This document shows positions 1 through 11,929 of a DNA stretch of 64,000 bases, piece by piece (position 1 is the stretch's first letter; each line of letters opens with the position of its first letter). The DNA is from Dipteronia dyeriana (Eukaryota > Streptophyta > Magnoliopsida > Sapindales > Sapindaceae), in NCBI GenBank assembly GCA_032871835.1, contig CM065300.1, forward strand, positions 3,415,768 through 3,479,767, read 5' to 3'. The notes under the pieces are model-generated. The model worked only from the letters and a program-made list of their open reading frames with translations. It ran no database searches and had not been told where the DNA came from. The translations under genes were made by a program, and so were the position numbers.

Positions 1-3000
1 TTTTCACCATCAGTTTCGGAATCCTCAGCAGCCGCCACCAGAGGTGACGAAACCTTTTCTGATCCGTTTTCTTCATCGTCTTCAGAGTGATCAGATGATT
101 CATCTTCAGCCACAGCAGACTCATTATGGTTAGCTTCATGGTTTGAAGCATCCTCTTCTCTGATGGGATCCAATATTTTGAAATCACGGGAAGTGCTGCG
201 CTTGGCATGCCTCAACAGATTCACTTTGCTCGCCTTGCTGAGTTTGATTAGATACTTTTCATAATCTTCTATCTGGAAAATGAGGTCCGGGATGCATTTA
301 TTCTCCCTCTTGATCTTGTTGATGATGCCCTTACTGTTAGCATTTTCTTGTTGACCCTGCAAGTCAGTGTAACAGAACCGGTAAACAAGGAATCTTAGCA
401 AGACAACTGCTTATACAATGCTACTGAGATTATTCTATGATGGTAATCATGGTATGATGAGAAACAATGTCGATAATATCCAACTCCATACTCTTTGCAT
501 CTCTGCCACAAAGTTATATAGAGGAACTGTGAGCTGCTTGCTAGTTAGTTCTACGAGCTTCTCGAACTGAAGGCTAGGTAAAAGCTGCTTGCAACCTTTT
601 GGAGCAATTCTAAGTTTCGACATCTGAGCTAAATGCTTGTAAAACCTTGTGCCCAATCGAAGAAGATGCTCTGCTTGAGAGTCTGCATAGTTTTAAGTCA
701 AACAAAATACCCATAATCAGAATACGTAATAGAAAGAATAGATTCAGTCGTTTGCAAGAAGCGAATACTTACCCTTAAAGCTCATCAAAACAAAATATGA
801 TAACACCTTAACAACTGCCTCGGCCCTTGAATAAAGATTTTCTTCAAATGTTAAAGCAGAAGAATATTCCCCATTTCGATTAATGTAAATGCTTTTTTGA
901 GTAACTATAGACAGTGTCTTCAGTTTTTTTATGGCCCAGACCATGTCAGCTATTACCGCTTCAATTGATTGCAGTATACAGGAAGTTATAGTATTGCTGG
1001 TTGACTGGTTTATGAGAGGGCATATATCAGAAACCTCTGATGTATTGTCGCTCTCTAATCCAGTAGCCTTCAACAGCTCCTTAGCTATGACTTCAGCCAC
1101 GGATAAATCATCTGGAGGAGTGCTTAGACATATGGCAAGTTTAACCACACCTTTTGCTACATTTGCATTTGTTACGGTATTGCTTTTGCAGAAATCCATA
1201 GCCCAAGCTCCATGAGGATTCTTCCATTTGCAGGGCAATGTATTCCCAATCACCAATAGCATATCATAAAGAATCTGAGAAAAAAAAATGCTTATAACAG
1301 TTTTATCTTAAATATAAATAGTTTATTGAAACAGCAGACACTTGCTAAAAATGTGCATAATGGAAATCAGACGGGAATCAATCCATTTACCTCAACTTCG
1401 CGGAAAAATGAAAGTCCAAGTAGCTCGGAGATTAATGGCTTCAAAAGTTTCTCAATGAATAATACTTTGATCCGTATGCATTGGTCATCAATCCTAAAGG
1501 CTTCTTCACTTTCATAATCAAAACTATACTCAAGTTTAGATATTGACAACAAATCTTCAAGCAAGCCAGTCCCTTGTGAGCTCCGCAAACTAATTATGAT
1601 GAATTCTTTTAAGCAAATCAAGGCTAAATGTACATGTTCTTTCCTGTCATCAACACCTTTTTTTCCCTTAGTTTCCTTTTTCTTCTGATCTGTCATACTT
1701 GGCCTAGATTTTAGCAAAAATATTAATTTCAGCAATGGGGGTACTAGTATTTTAAGTTCCCCATAAATCAACGTCTTTAATGGATCTTCCTTCCTCACAG
1801 CAGAGGAAGATCTTATTTGACGAAGGGTAGCATCCAAGACAAAAGAAATCATCTTAAAACAACACTTTGATGTCTTGGCCGAGGATAACTGGCTATGCTT
1901 TTGGGAAGCTGTCACACCATTAAAGCGTTCGATATTGTGTAATTTCAATACTGTTTGCAGTATCAGAAAGATGCTTGACGTTGCCAGAAAAGGAATTCGC
2001 TCTTGAGTCAAGTTGGTGTTGCCTGAATCGGAAATATTGGATAAATCATGAGCAGTAGCTCTTATATTCACTCTTCTATTGGCAATACTCTGCCTTGGTG
2101 TACACAAATACTTTTCCAGTGAATCATGAAGATCAACAAAACCAATAAGCTCCTTTTCAAGATCCTCCTTCTCTGCATCTTTTGCTTTCTCCAACTCCGT
2201 GGCAATAGTATTCAACATCACTTCAACGATTCCTAATAAAATCAAAGAACAGCATTTTCTTTTCTCTTCTCCAAGAGATGATGAGCCTTCTTCCTGGGTC
2301 TGACCAAGAATGTCTGATCTGACATGAAGGAAGATATTAGTAAGGACTTTGAATTGAACAGGCCTACTAAGAATTAGCTGTTCATGATGTTCCCAAAATG
2401 AAACCACAAAAATTAGAAGACCACTGGTGGTTTTATTTCTCTATTTTTCTTAAAATTCAGTGAAAAGAGCTCCTATAATCAACTAAACCAAGTTCTAAAT
2501 TAGAAGAAGGCTGTCCTTCCTAAAATCATTGAATAAACTAAGATGCTTCTGTCAAAATCCAAGAATCGGGAAAAACAATAATGGGCAGAAAAGCTTACAA
2601 ACCTTCCAATTTTCCGTTTCTTAGAAAAGTCCGGATCTTCGATAAAGCACAAGAAAATGACTCGCCAGACGAATTCTTTCCCTCCTGCAGTTTTCATATC
2701 TATTATGCAAGCGAGACTTCGTATTAAATCATACTTTATTTCTATTTTATATATTTTCTTAAAATTCATGATTCCAAGCAACGGGAATAACAATACCTCA
2801 TTCTCTGGTGAAAGGGAGAAACCGAAACACGACCATGAAGAATCCAAGGGATGAGAAGTTTTTCCATGCGGCTGGAGGAGTAAAATCAAAGAGACACAAG
2901 ATAGCAGACAGTCTAAAGGCTCTTCAATAAAAGTTTTTCCACCTTCTGATTTAACACAACAACTGACTCCAAAATGAACATCTGCATCCTGCATAAAAAT

Positions 3001-6000
3001 TCTTCAATGTCAACACAGAATTTAGTTACTTTAGACACATCAATTATAAACAAGACACATATCAAGTGAACAATTTGAGTTCCACCATACCAAGGATAAA
3101 AATTTAACGAAAAAAATCAGAACTACAGTTCAATTCATGAAATTAAGCATGAGCTTCAAGTCTTCAACAAAGTAGCATCAAGAAATTACCTCCCTGAAAA
3201 AACAGAGGAAGTGAGGCCAGAGAATATCAAAGACAGTCCCTCCAGTCGATGGATCTACCAAGACAAGCTTCACAAGCCCATGATACATGACAACCTTAAC
3301 TTTTGCCTAAACTTAGCAAACAAACAGCATTTAGGAATATGATCCAATAACAACATATGAAATGCTTAATTGGAGAAAAACAAATACCTGCTGATAAAGA
3401 CATCTTTGCAGCAAGGCACTCAGCTCTTGAAAGAGACCTGCACCAGTACTGTGGGGTATCTCTTGCTGGCTGCAGCTGGCTTGGCTTGATGAGTCTTGAA
3501 AAGAAAATAAGCCATCTTTCTTAGCTTGCTTTTCCGCCAGAATGAGATCGATAATGGCATTAGTTGCTGCAAGACGAACAGCATCTTCTCGTCTAAACAT
3601 GGCCTTGCGCACGACCAAAATGGTGTAATCCTGCCTCATTAAGTGAACCAAGTAAAAGAATATAAGTTTACAGAGTCGTGGATAATAGGATCCGGAAGGT
3701 GACACGTATTTATAAATTGTGCTCGAGGTTAGTTGAATTCCTCTTTCTTTTTTATGAAAATGGTGGTGATTAAATTCACTCCTCTTCCATAAACAGCTTC
3801 ACAGGTCTGATTGTCTTATCTATCAAACTGAACATAAGAAGATATTTACCCGAAGATCACTACTGAACTTGATCAGAGGTAACAGACCAGTAACAAGATA
3901 AGCAGCAACCTTGCCATCCATGAAAGTGAAATAATCCAACAATTCCTTCAAACGGGGAACATGTTCCAACATTGGGTAAGGATAACTTCGAACCAGAGAG
4001 CCAATCAGTCTGCAATCAAATATTAATGCAAGATATCAGTATATAACCAATTTTAAAAAACAAAAAACAAAACAATAACAATTAACCAAGAAGAGGTAGT
4101 TACCTAATGATTGATAAACTCTGTTCTGGCTTCAGAGAAAGGATGCGAAACTTGCATTGCTCAATAATCTGCAGCATATTGACTAAATTAATCCCTCTTG
4201 CAAATCGAAAATTACCATAAAAATGATTTCATCATGTGAAAGATAAAATAAACTGTCAATTTCCAAAAGCATATGAGGCATGTTCTCCTTGAAAAGTTCC
4301 ATGGATGGAAAGGACACACTATGAAATTGGTTCTCTGAAATAGCAACTAAACACAATGTTCTCACAAACACAAACAAACAAAATTCACACCATGCTGAAG
4401 ATATGCAATTATAATAACCATTTTTAATCGCAACTTTCTTTTGTTTCAGCATAGCATTTTCAAACATTACTAACACAAATCTATGGTCAAAAGTTGTAGC
4501 AACCTCATTTCTTGCCATATCATGGACCTCAAATAGAGTTTCCAGTATCTGAATGCCAAGCTCCTCAATGCCTAGCAGACCATTTGAATCACATTGCTCC
4601 TTAAGGTTTCCCTCTTCCACTGACTCTAGCAATAGAAAACCGAACTGAACGATGCTAGGCACAATATGCTCCCTTCCATAGTTGCTCTCGTTTACCTAGG
4701 CCAAGAAGGAGCGTCCAATTTAGATCTAATACGACTAATTTATGTTATGCATAAAAAACAAGTATGAATGCACCCATATGACAGAGGTAAGGTGAGAGGT
4801 AGTACTGCTCTTAACACAGCCTTCTCTACTATTTTGACACTTAGCAAATATTCTTCCTTCAAATCTTCTGGTATCCAATTGCAATCTCTGAAGGGTAAGC
4901 AATGAAACTAAAAAAAAATTAGCATTATCTAATCCAAGGAGAAAAGATTCTACACGACTGCATATGCTGCACTCTTAACTTCTAAATAATGCCTAAATGC
5001 CTAATGACAAGTTATAAGGCCAACTGAAAGTAAATCTCTATCATACTGATGCTATAATATGAATCCAGTTGAACATATATAAACTCTTTGTTTACATCAT
5101 CCAGTACAGCTTATCACGAGAGCACGCAATGATGCACTGACACCAGCCACTGATAGAAGTTCTAAAATGTCCTCGTGTTCTCTAGTGCTGGCAATGGAAC
5201 TAAGAACTGAAAACAAATGAATCTGCAGGTAGCCTATTACAAATCCTATGTAAAACACAACATGGGATCAGTTCATGCAAACTTTAAGACCTAATAGACC
5301 TACCTTTAATTATTTACAATTTATCTATTCTACTACCACAATTCAAACCTAATTTATGTAGACCAGAAGAAGCATTGGATACTGACTTGGAGAACTTGTA
5401 ATCGTGATAAGCAGTAAGCAATGCAGTTTTCAAAATCCCCATGGAACTTTCGCTGAACCTCCTAACCCTTGCAACTGACAACAAAACAGCAACCGTAAAA
5501 TGATTAAAAGCTCGAAGATCCAACTTCACGAGCCCCATAACCTCTTGTCCTAAAGACGGGTCCTGCTTCACCGCGAAATTCACATGAAGTAACACCGTCC
5601 CTTCAACTTGTCTAACAATGGAGGAGGTCACCTTGGATTCCATTTTCAACCCGAAAAACCCAACAATCCCTTCAACAACCTCCCTCTTATTGAACCCTTT
5701 CGAGGCCAAAACGAGCAACTGGTATACAAGAGAAGGCAAATCCTGCAAGTCCACAATCTTCATTCCATCAAACACCTTCTCCAAAAACTCTCTACACCTG
5801 CCCTTATCAATGAACCCCAAGTCCTTTACAATCGAAACCAATTTAACTAACAACCCTTTTGACCAATTGGAATCAAGAACACGATCAAACACGTAATTTA
5901 CATAATCCCCACCTCTCAAACTCTCTCTGATCAAATTGAAACACTTGGGCAAAAGATCAAACATCTGGGCGTCATCCAAATCCAAAATTCGTGACGTATC

Positions 6001-6411
6001 AGATACAATCGAGTCCAAAACCGATTTGAGATCTTCGACGGGCACGTAACTCAAGAGGGTGTCAAAGAGATGGATTGTTTTGAGAGAATTCGTGTCACGT
6101 GGGATTTTAAGTGAAGCGAAAAGCTCGGTGTACACGACAAGAAGAGAAGACAAGAGAGAAGACAGAGAAGGGGTTTGAGGAGAAAGGGAGATTAAGGAGA
6201 GAATAGAGAGTATGTACTCTGAGACTGCGAGAGATGGGTTTTGAGAGGAGGAGGAGCGAATGTGAAGGAAAGAGACGAGGGTTTGGTGGGATTCTGGAGA
6301 GAGGAGATACGGAGGTACGGAGGAACTGGTATCGGCGTGGTGGTACTGGGCCAGGCGGATTATATCGGAGTCGTTTAACGGCGGTGGAGCGGCTGCGGTG
6401 GTGGTGGCCAT
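1..6411 (-). CDS. FANCI: Fanconi anemia group I protein homologue (FANCI), 3' end cut by window edge
   Basis: FANCI pairs with FANCD2 in the nuclear ID2 clamp, which is monoubiquitinated during interstrand-crosslink repair. I assembled 13 exons (5' to 3'): 6411-5387, 4887-4806, 4695-4504, 4168-4104, 4009-3850, 3630-3388, 3306-3190, 2988-2797, 2684-2603, 2313-1391, 1274-773, 682-492 and 356-1. All junctions are GT-AG and keep phase. They give about 1376 codons before the edge; human FANCI is 1328 aa. Family landmarks are [15 protein letters not shown] (residues 225-239), ILVVRKAMF with Lys517 at the human Lys523 ubiquitination position, an SQ pair (557 and 562) just after it, IEEPLDCLL, and SKVNLLRH followed by STSRDFKI near the C terminus, then an acidic tail. 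The start is the ATG at 6411; an upstream in-frame stretch has only a GTG. No stop codons interrupt the model, so the gene looks functional. Identity is firm; individual small-exon borders are less so. Confidence 0.93.
3604..3606 (-). other. FANCI: Codon for predicted FANCI monoubiquitination lysine (Lys517)
   Basis: This AAG codon lies in exon 6 within VVRKAMF. The human counterpart is VLRKAMF, where Lys523 receives ubiquitin. The match is by motif, reading frame and position. Modification of the plant protein is inferred. Confidence 0.75.
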
Positions 6412-6484
6412 GGCGGTGTTGGGTGGATCATGCAAAATCACTGTCGCTGTTTTTTCATTTCTGGTTTAATTTCGATTTTGCTAA

Positions 6485-6528
6485 AGCGGGAAAATTGGGG
6501 TTTAGTGACGTTTATTTTGCGCGGGAAA
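6485..6528 (-). promoter_or_regulatory. Paired E2F-type motifs upstream of FANCI
   Basis: Read on the gene strand there are two matches to the E2F consensus TTTSSCGS. One is TTTCCCGC at 6485-6492. The other is the near-palindrome TTTCCCGCGCAAA at 6516-6528. They sit about 75-117 bp 5' of the FANCI ATG, in otherwise AT-rich DNA. E2F/DP control is typical of S-phase and DNA-repair genes. Site use here is inference. Confidence 0.6.
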
Positions 6529-6559
6529 CATTTAGGACATTTTTACCAAATAAAAAAAT

Positions 6560-8358
6560 CGTTTTATTTATTTATTTATTTCAAAATTAAAAATAATCAA
6601 TTACCCAATATAATGACATATCAATAATGAATTATCTCGTTTGCATTTATATATGAATTCAACATTCATGATCACTATTGTAAATTTGTAACTACATGAA
6701 AATACATTACCGGTTAGTACTTTGGTACTGATTCCATCAATAGGGAGTTGTCATGTGGTTTTTTTTTCCTTTCATTTTTTACATTAATCCTTTTGCATTC
6801 TAAGAAAAAATGTCATTTGATACCACATCGATGAGATCAGTATCTTAGGTTAACTATTGTTCAATTTTAATTGTTAGTTCTCGTACAAAATGTTTGTGCA
6901 ACAAGATATTATTAATAATAAATTTGTTTATGTTGAAATGATACATAAATTCACGCATTTGATAAGGAGAGAATTTGAACCTACGATCTTATGGCGTAGT
7001 ATGGAGAATTTACCATCGGACCAACCTCATCTTATCAAATAAAAATAAAATTTTGACAATGAACAGATGGTCTATTAGACTCAGAATCAACTACAGTACT
7101 ATGTATGCTCATGACTCGTGTGTCATCGAGTTTATGATTTCTAATTGTATTTTCATCTCTAAAAACTTTAAATTGGTAAACTTATAAATAAATAAATAAA
7201 TAAATAATACAATGTTTAGGTACTGATCAACCAGTATCTAAGGTGTTGATCACTCCAATGAGATGTTGACACACGATTCATTTAAAAAAAATATAAGAAT
7301 ATAAATATATATATAAAACGTGAAAGGAAAAAAAACCACTTACCTAGTACCTAAGCATTTTTATATAAAAAAATATTTTCTTTCTTTTATTTCTATTTAT
7401 ATTTATATTTTTTTACCCATTAAATTTAGTGGTTTTTAACGTATTTAATAACATTTTTGGAATTATACATTGTTCCAAATATCATAGGAACACCAAATAA
7501 CACAAAATTTAGTTTTTATTTTATTTGAATTTTAAATTTATATAATCACTATAAATTATTCTCATCAATTTAAATAAAAAAATTTAATAATTTTGAATTC
7601 ATAATTTATTATGATTTCACTTTTTTATCGTTTTTCTTTTACACATTTTACTTTTTTATCATTGGTAATAATAATATGTTCACAGATAATGACATCAAAT
7701 TATTTTATTCTTAGAAAAAAAAATCATTAAATGCTATAATGAAATTCTATTCAATATGATGTGTCATTGGTCGTTTGACTTAAACTTTTAATTTCGTGGG
7801 GTTGAAAGTTGGCATTGATATTTAAATATTTTACTATTACATCAATTAACGAACAGCTACTCTACATCAATTTTGGTAGTTGCTTGATGTATTAATTTGT
7901 CAACTTAATATATATTTTTGTTATTTATAATTAATGAGAATGACACATCCTTCTATGACTCGACTGAACGATGTGTTTAAATCCTATCATGCTTAATTAC
8001 ACTAAACAGTCTTTCCCAATCAACAAAGTAATTGTAAATTGCACTTGCCTACATAATTTCACATAATTTTATGCTTTGCGTCCTCACAATATTGAAGATA
8101 TATATATATATATAATACTTCTCTGATTAGGACGGTCCTTACCTTATAATATCAAGATGTCCAACTACAACCACATATTCAATTAGGTATAAGTTACCAA
8201 TGTGTGGGGATGTCTTTGATTTCTATATTTTAAATAAATATTCAGGTTGCGCATGTAATATTCGACATTCATATGTCTTATCAATTTTTGACTCCTTCGT
8301 AATTAAATATGTGGGAATTGTATTATGGGATCGAACGTCATCTACTTGCATAAATAAT
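6560..8358. other. AT-rich intergenic DNA with degraded inverted repeats
   Basis: No coding region is supported. A stretch of T9 followed by cctttca near 6757-6775 has an inverted counterpart (tgaaagg plus A8) near 7320-7336. This suggests a decayed terminal-inverted-repeat element of roughly 600 bp. A TA dinucleotide run lies near 8100-8115. The rest is unremarkable AT-rich sequence. Confidence 0.4.
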
Positions 8359-8961
8359 GGTTAATTGCACTAACTTATCCATAATTTATTAAATATAATA
8401 ATATTTCGAAACAATATCTTAAATTAACACAAACACCCCTATTATCAAGTCAATCCGTTAACTTTAACGGTTGACTAACTTTGATCATTTGAATGCCAAA
8501 TATATCATTACGACATCATCTCAAATATAAAATATATTTTTTAATTACAATTGAAAAATAAAAAATAAAAATAACAATAATAATAATCTACCGGCGGTAA
8601 AGCTCCACCACCAAAGAAAACAATAGATTTTTGATGATCTCCTATTTACTGGAAATGATCTTTGTCGATCTTGGAGATCGACATCCTATGGTTCACAGAA
8701 AAGGATCATCCTCGATTTGAGCATGTTTCCGCATGTGACCATATATATTTTAAAAAAAAATACTTATCAAATTTTAATAAAAAATATTTTATGTTTGAGA
8801 TGACGATGTATATGCATTTTTGTTTTTTCATAGGTCAATGTTAGTCAACTATTAAAGTTAACGGATAAACTTAATGGCAATGGGGGTTTGTGTTAATTTA
8901 GAGCATCTTATTTTAATCTTACTAGATCCAAAAACGTAAAGGTAAGTTAGTGCAATTAACC
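8359..8961. mobile_element. 603-bp non-autonomous MULE-type element
   Basis: The ends begin GGTTAATTGCACTAACTTA on both strands. The terminal inverted repeats run about 130 bp with small gaps: they share AAATTAACACAAAC and then TCCGTTAACTTTAA.GTTGACTAAC. The first 12 bases equal the right end of the larger MULE at 10108-16441. The interior has no coding sequence. Flanks show only an imperfect duplication (ataaataat / ataaatatc) with four extra bases on the right, so the exact right border is uncertain. Confidence 0.7.
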
Positions 8962-10098
8962 GCGGATAAATATCCTAATCACTTATGTTATGATTGATCC
9001 TGACTATATATCCCGACATGCCTTTAATCTAAGACTTCAAGGCACAATTACCTCGTGAATTGCTTGTGTGTCCCCTAAATTCTAATCCCCCTAAACTACC
9101 TCTTTATTTGCACCACCCTTATGTAGATGTCCCCTCATGGGCGGCAATAAAACAAGCTGATGCAAAGAAAGTGAGAGTTTTGGGGGTTTAATGACCAGTT
9201 TAATAGTTAAAGGGGCATATCAATAATTCGTGAACAATCCAAGGGCAACTGTACCATTAAGTCTTAGAGTTTTTTTGGTTGAGCTTTAAAAAAAACCTCT
9301 ATTGGTAAATATCTACTTATTGTATATAAATTAGAAGTAGATTTTTTACAGAAAAAAAAATATAGTTGTTTGGTTGGTAGACTTTTAAAAAAAATCTATT
9401 TAGGGAAACGCTTCTCATAAGCTTTTAACTAGTATATGTTTAAATTATACTAACATCTACTCAATGAATAAATGCTAAACATCACACTTACAATCTCACA
9501 TTTGTCATCCCAACACATGTGGCAGCCGATGTGTCACCTGATGAGTAGATAACACATTAATTATAATTTATCTCACTTATTCATGTATCAACTCAAAACG
9601 ATAACCCAACTACCACACGTGATGTGATGAAAATGGTGAGATTGTAACATTACTCCAACTCAATTTAAAACGGACAATCTCAAAAACCAAACAAAACAAT
9701 TCTAAAAAACTCAAATTGATGTTTGTTGACTTTTTTAGACAGTAGAATACTTAACCAGACATTCATTTAATCTAATTCAGTCTCAACTCTCAAGTTTCAA
9801 TATATATATATATAAACAAATTTGTCATAAAAAGTTTTTTTTAAAAAAAGAGATAATAGATTTTTTAAAAATAATGTTCGAGTGTTGATCGGTCAGCATC
9901 CAAGATACGTCATCAATAGAGTATTGTTGCATTCTTCACAAAATAGGCAATGTGACAACAAATTATAAGTGGGATACCTTTATTGTTGACCTACCAATAT
10001 TCAAATAAATTTTTAAAAAGTAGTGTTAACCTGTATCATAATAACTGTGTAATTACTAAATAAAAAAAAATTATATCAATCGAATCAAACACTATAAT
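8962..10098. other. Intergenic DNA between two MULE-type elements
   Basis: AT-rich, with no gene seen. It contains the short MITE at 9469-9655 and, near 9886-9935, a decayed repeat that resembles sequence near 7210-7265 (a tgttgatc...cagtatc / cagcatcc core). Confidence 0.4.
9469..9655. mobile_element. Short MITE, copy 1 (about 187 bp)
   Basis: It starts taaatgctaaacatcacac and ends with the inverted relation gagttggagtaatgttacaa. Both inner sides carry the inverted match CAATCTCAC near the ends and ACACGTG/ACATGTG further in. A related copy is at 46816-47183. It is non-coding. The superfamily is not clear from the sequence. Confidence 0.6.
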
Positions 10099-10107
10099 TT
10101 TTTTAAG
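10099..10107. repeat. Left 9-bp target-site duplication of the MULE
   Basis: ttttttaag, matched at 8 of 9 positions by ttttttaat at 16442-16450. Confidence 0.8.
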
Positions 10108-10489
10108 GGTTAATTGAACAAACATACCCTCTATTTGTCTAATAAAGCAACTTTTCAAATAAATGTCCTATTCAAACACAAACATCCCAAGCTGTTAAGT
10201 GGTCACTGTTAGAACTAACAAGAGAAGGGTATTTTTGTCATTATCAAAGTGAAATGAAATTAATTAATTAAAAAGGGTTAAGTTACCTGTGAACCCTAAC
10301 TTGTCATTTCACCTCATCTCAAAGCAATGTTAGAGGGAAAGGTTCTTACAGCTCGTACAATTACATGTACTGTATTCAAGTTGGCACCAAATAACCAGTC
10401 ACTTCGCAACACCTTAGAGCGGTGCAGTAGGTAGAGGTTTCGCGCCATTACATACACCTAAGTTGGTGCCAAACAACCCTTCATATCCA

Positions 10490-10502
10490 CCTATATATAA
10501 AC
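10490..10502 (+). promoter_or_regulatory. TATA-type promoter motif inside the MULE
   Basis: CTATATATAAAC lies about 260 bp inside the left TIR. A possible leader follows, with a good donor (aaacaag|gtatgtg, about 10636). A plausible acceptor sits just before the transposase ATG (gcaaatag|tag, about 11924). Together these suggest a 5'UTR intron of about 1.3 kb. The sites are seen; their use is inferred. Confidence 0.4.
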
Positions 10503-11929
10503 CCATCACATGAGACCCTTAGCCTTAGCAAAAGTAAGTTCTCTGGAAAAATCCTTTCAACAACCCGGTATAAGACTTTGAAATCAACTCATACTAGTTT
10601 CAGGTATTTCAGTTGACACAACCAAAGTAAAACAAGGTATGTGTTTGTGTAACGATGAGTAATTTTGTCTATTTTGATATGTAAATGTGTTTGTTGTTTG
10701 GAAATGTCATACAAGGTGTGTTTTTAGTGTGTTTATGAAGATTTTTTGAGCTTTAGAACAAGGGTTGTGTAAGATGGTTGATTTTTTATTAGGAAAATTG
10801 TTTTTATTATTACGATTTACTTTTGTAAGAGTAGTTGGAGGAATAAAAGGATTTTGATTGATTAGGGTTTTGAAATTTCTTTCGGGTAATCAATTATGGT
10901 TTCAATATAATTTTGGGTTATATATATAATGGGGTTCAAAAGTGAGTTCAAGGTTTTATTTTTGGTAGTTTGGGTTGGGTTGTGTAATGCAAAAAATGGG
11001 TTATGTGAAATGAATAAATGAAATTGTGTAGAAATTGTGTAAAAATTGTTATCTCCATTTTTAGACAGTTTTATTTTGTTATCTTCATTTGTGATGCTCT
11101 GTTCTCTTATGTCTCATTTTCTTGTCTGTTAGATTGTTCCTCTTTTGTTTATAGTCTGTCTTGTTTTCAGTGTTTTGGTGGCGGTGGTGTCTGTTGTTTT
11201 GCTTGTTGTGTTTTGGTTGGCTTGTTGTGTGTTTTGCCTTTTTTGTTTTACTTGCTTGTTTCCCCTGTTTTGGTGGAGTTTACTCTGTAGTTGGTTGTAC
11301 TTGCCCTGTTAAAGGCTTTTTAATATATGTTGTTAAAAAAAAATTGTTATCTCCGTTAAATCACATACATTATATAATACTCATAAACTGTCCAATAACT
11401 TATTTTTAAAATGATTAAATTAAAGTGTTTTATTGCTAGATATATATTGAGGTTATTAGTCATGTAAATCTGGGAAAGATTCATTTATATGATTTTCATT
11501 ATTGCATACACTATAAAGTTTGTAACTTCTGTTGATTAAATATGGGCGATTTAATATGTATAATGTATTGTTTGGTATTTAATCTTTATGTCTGTAATGT
11601 TTTAAGGTTCAATAGAGTGTTATCGGTCATAACTATAATATAACATCAATTGCTTTGTTTCATTCATGCTTATATATATATTTGTAGTTGTACAATATAA
11701 TGCATAGTAAATAGTAAAGTCTTTTTATACAGTGGTATGCATGCTTGATTATTTGTTTGGGTTGTAATGGTTATCTTATATACAATACAATAATTGTTGT
11801 TGTTATGGGATGTTTTGTTTTGTTTAATATCGGCCGATTAATATATTAAGTTTACTTTTAAAAAAAAGTATATTAAGTTTATTATACATTGTTTTGTTTA
11901 CAAATCATATTTGTGTGCAAATAGTAGAT

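Noticed and set aside
5608..5896. Plus-strand open frames opposite FANCI exon 1
   Set aside because: They are antisense shadows of the large FANCI exon; composition and homology support the minus strand.
6234..6590. Plus-strand 118-codon frame over the FANCI start
   Set aside because: Overlaps the FANCI coding start and promoter antisense; no family resemblance.
11018..11409. Cys/Phe-rich frames in the MULE leader
   Set aside because: Low-complexity T/G-rich DNA inside a probable 5'UTR intron; not a credible protein.
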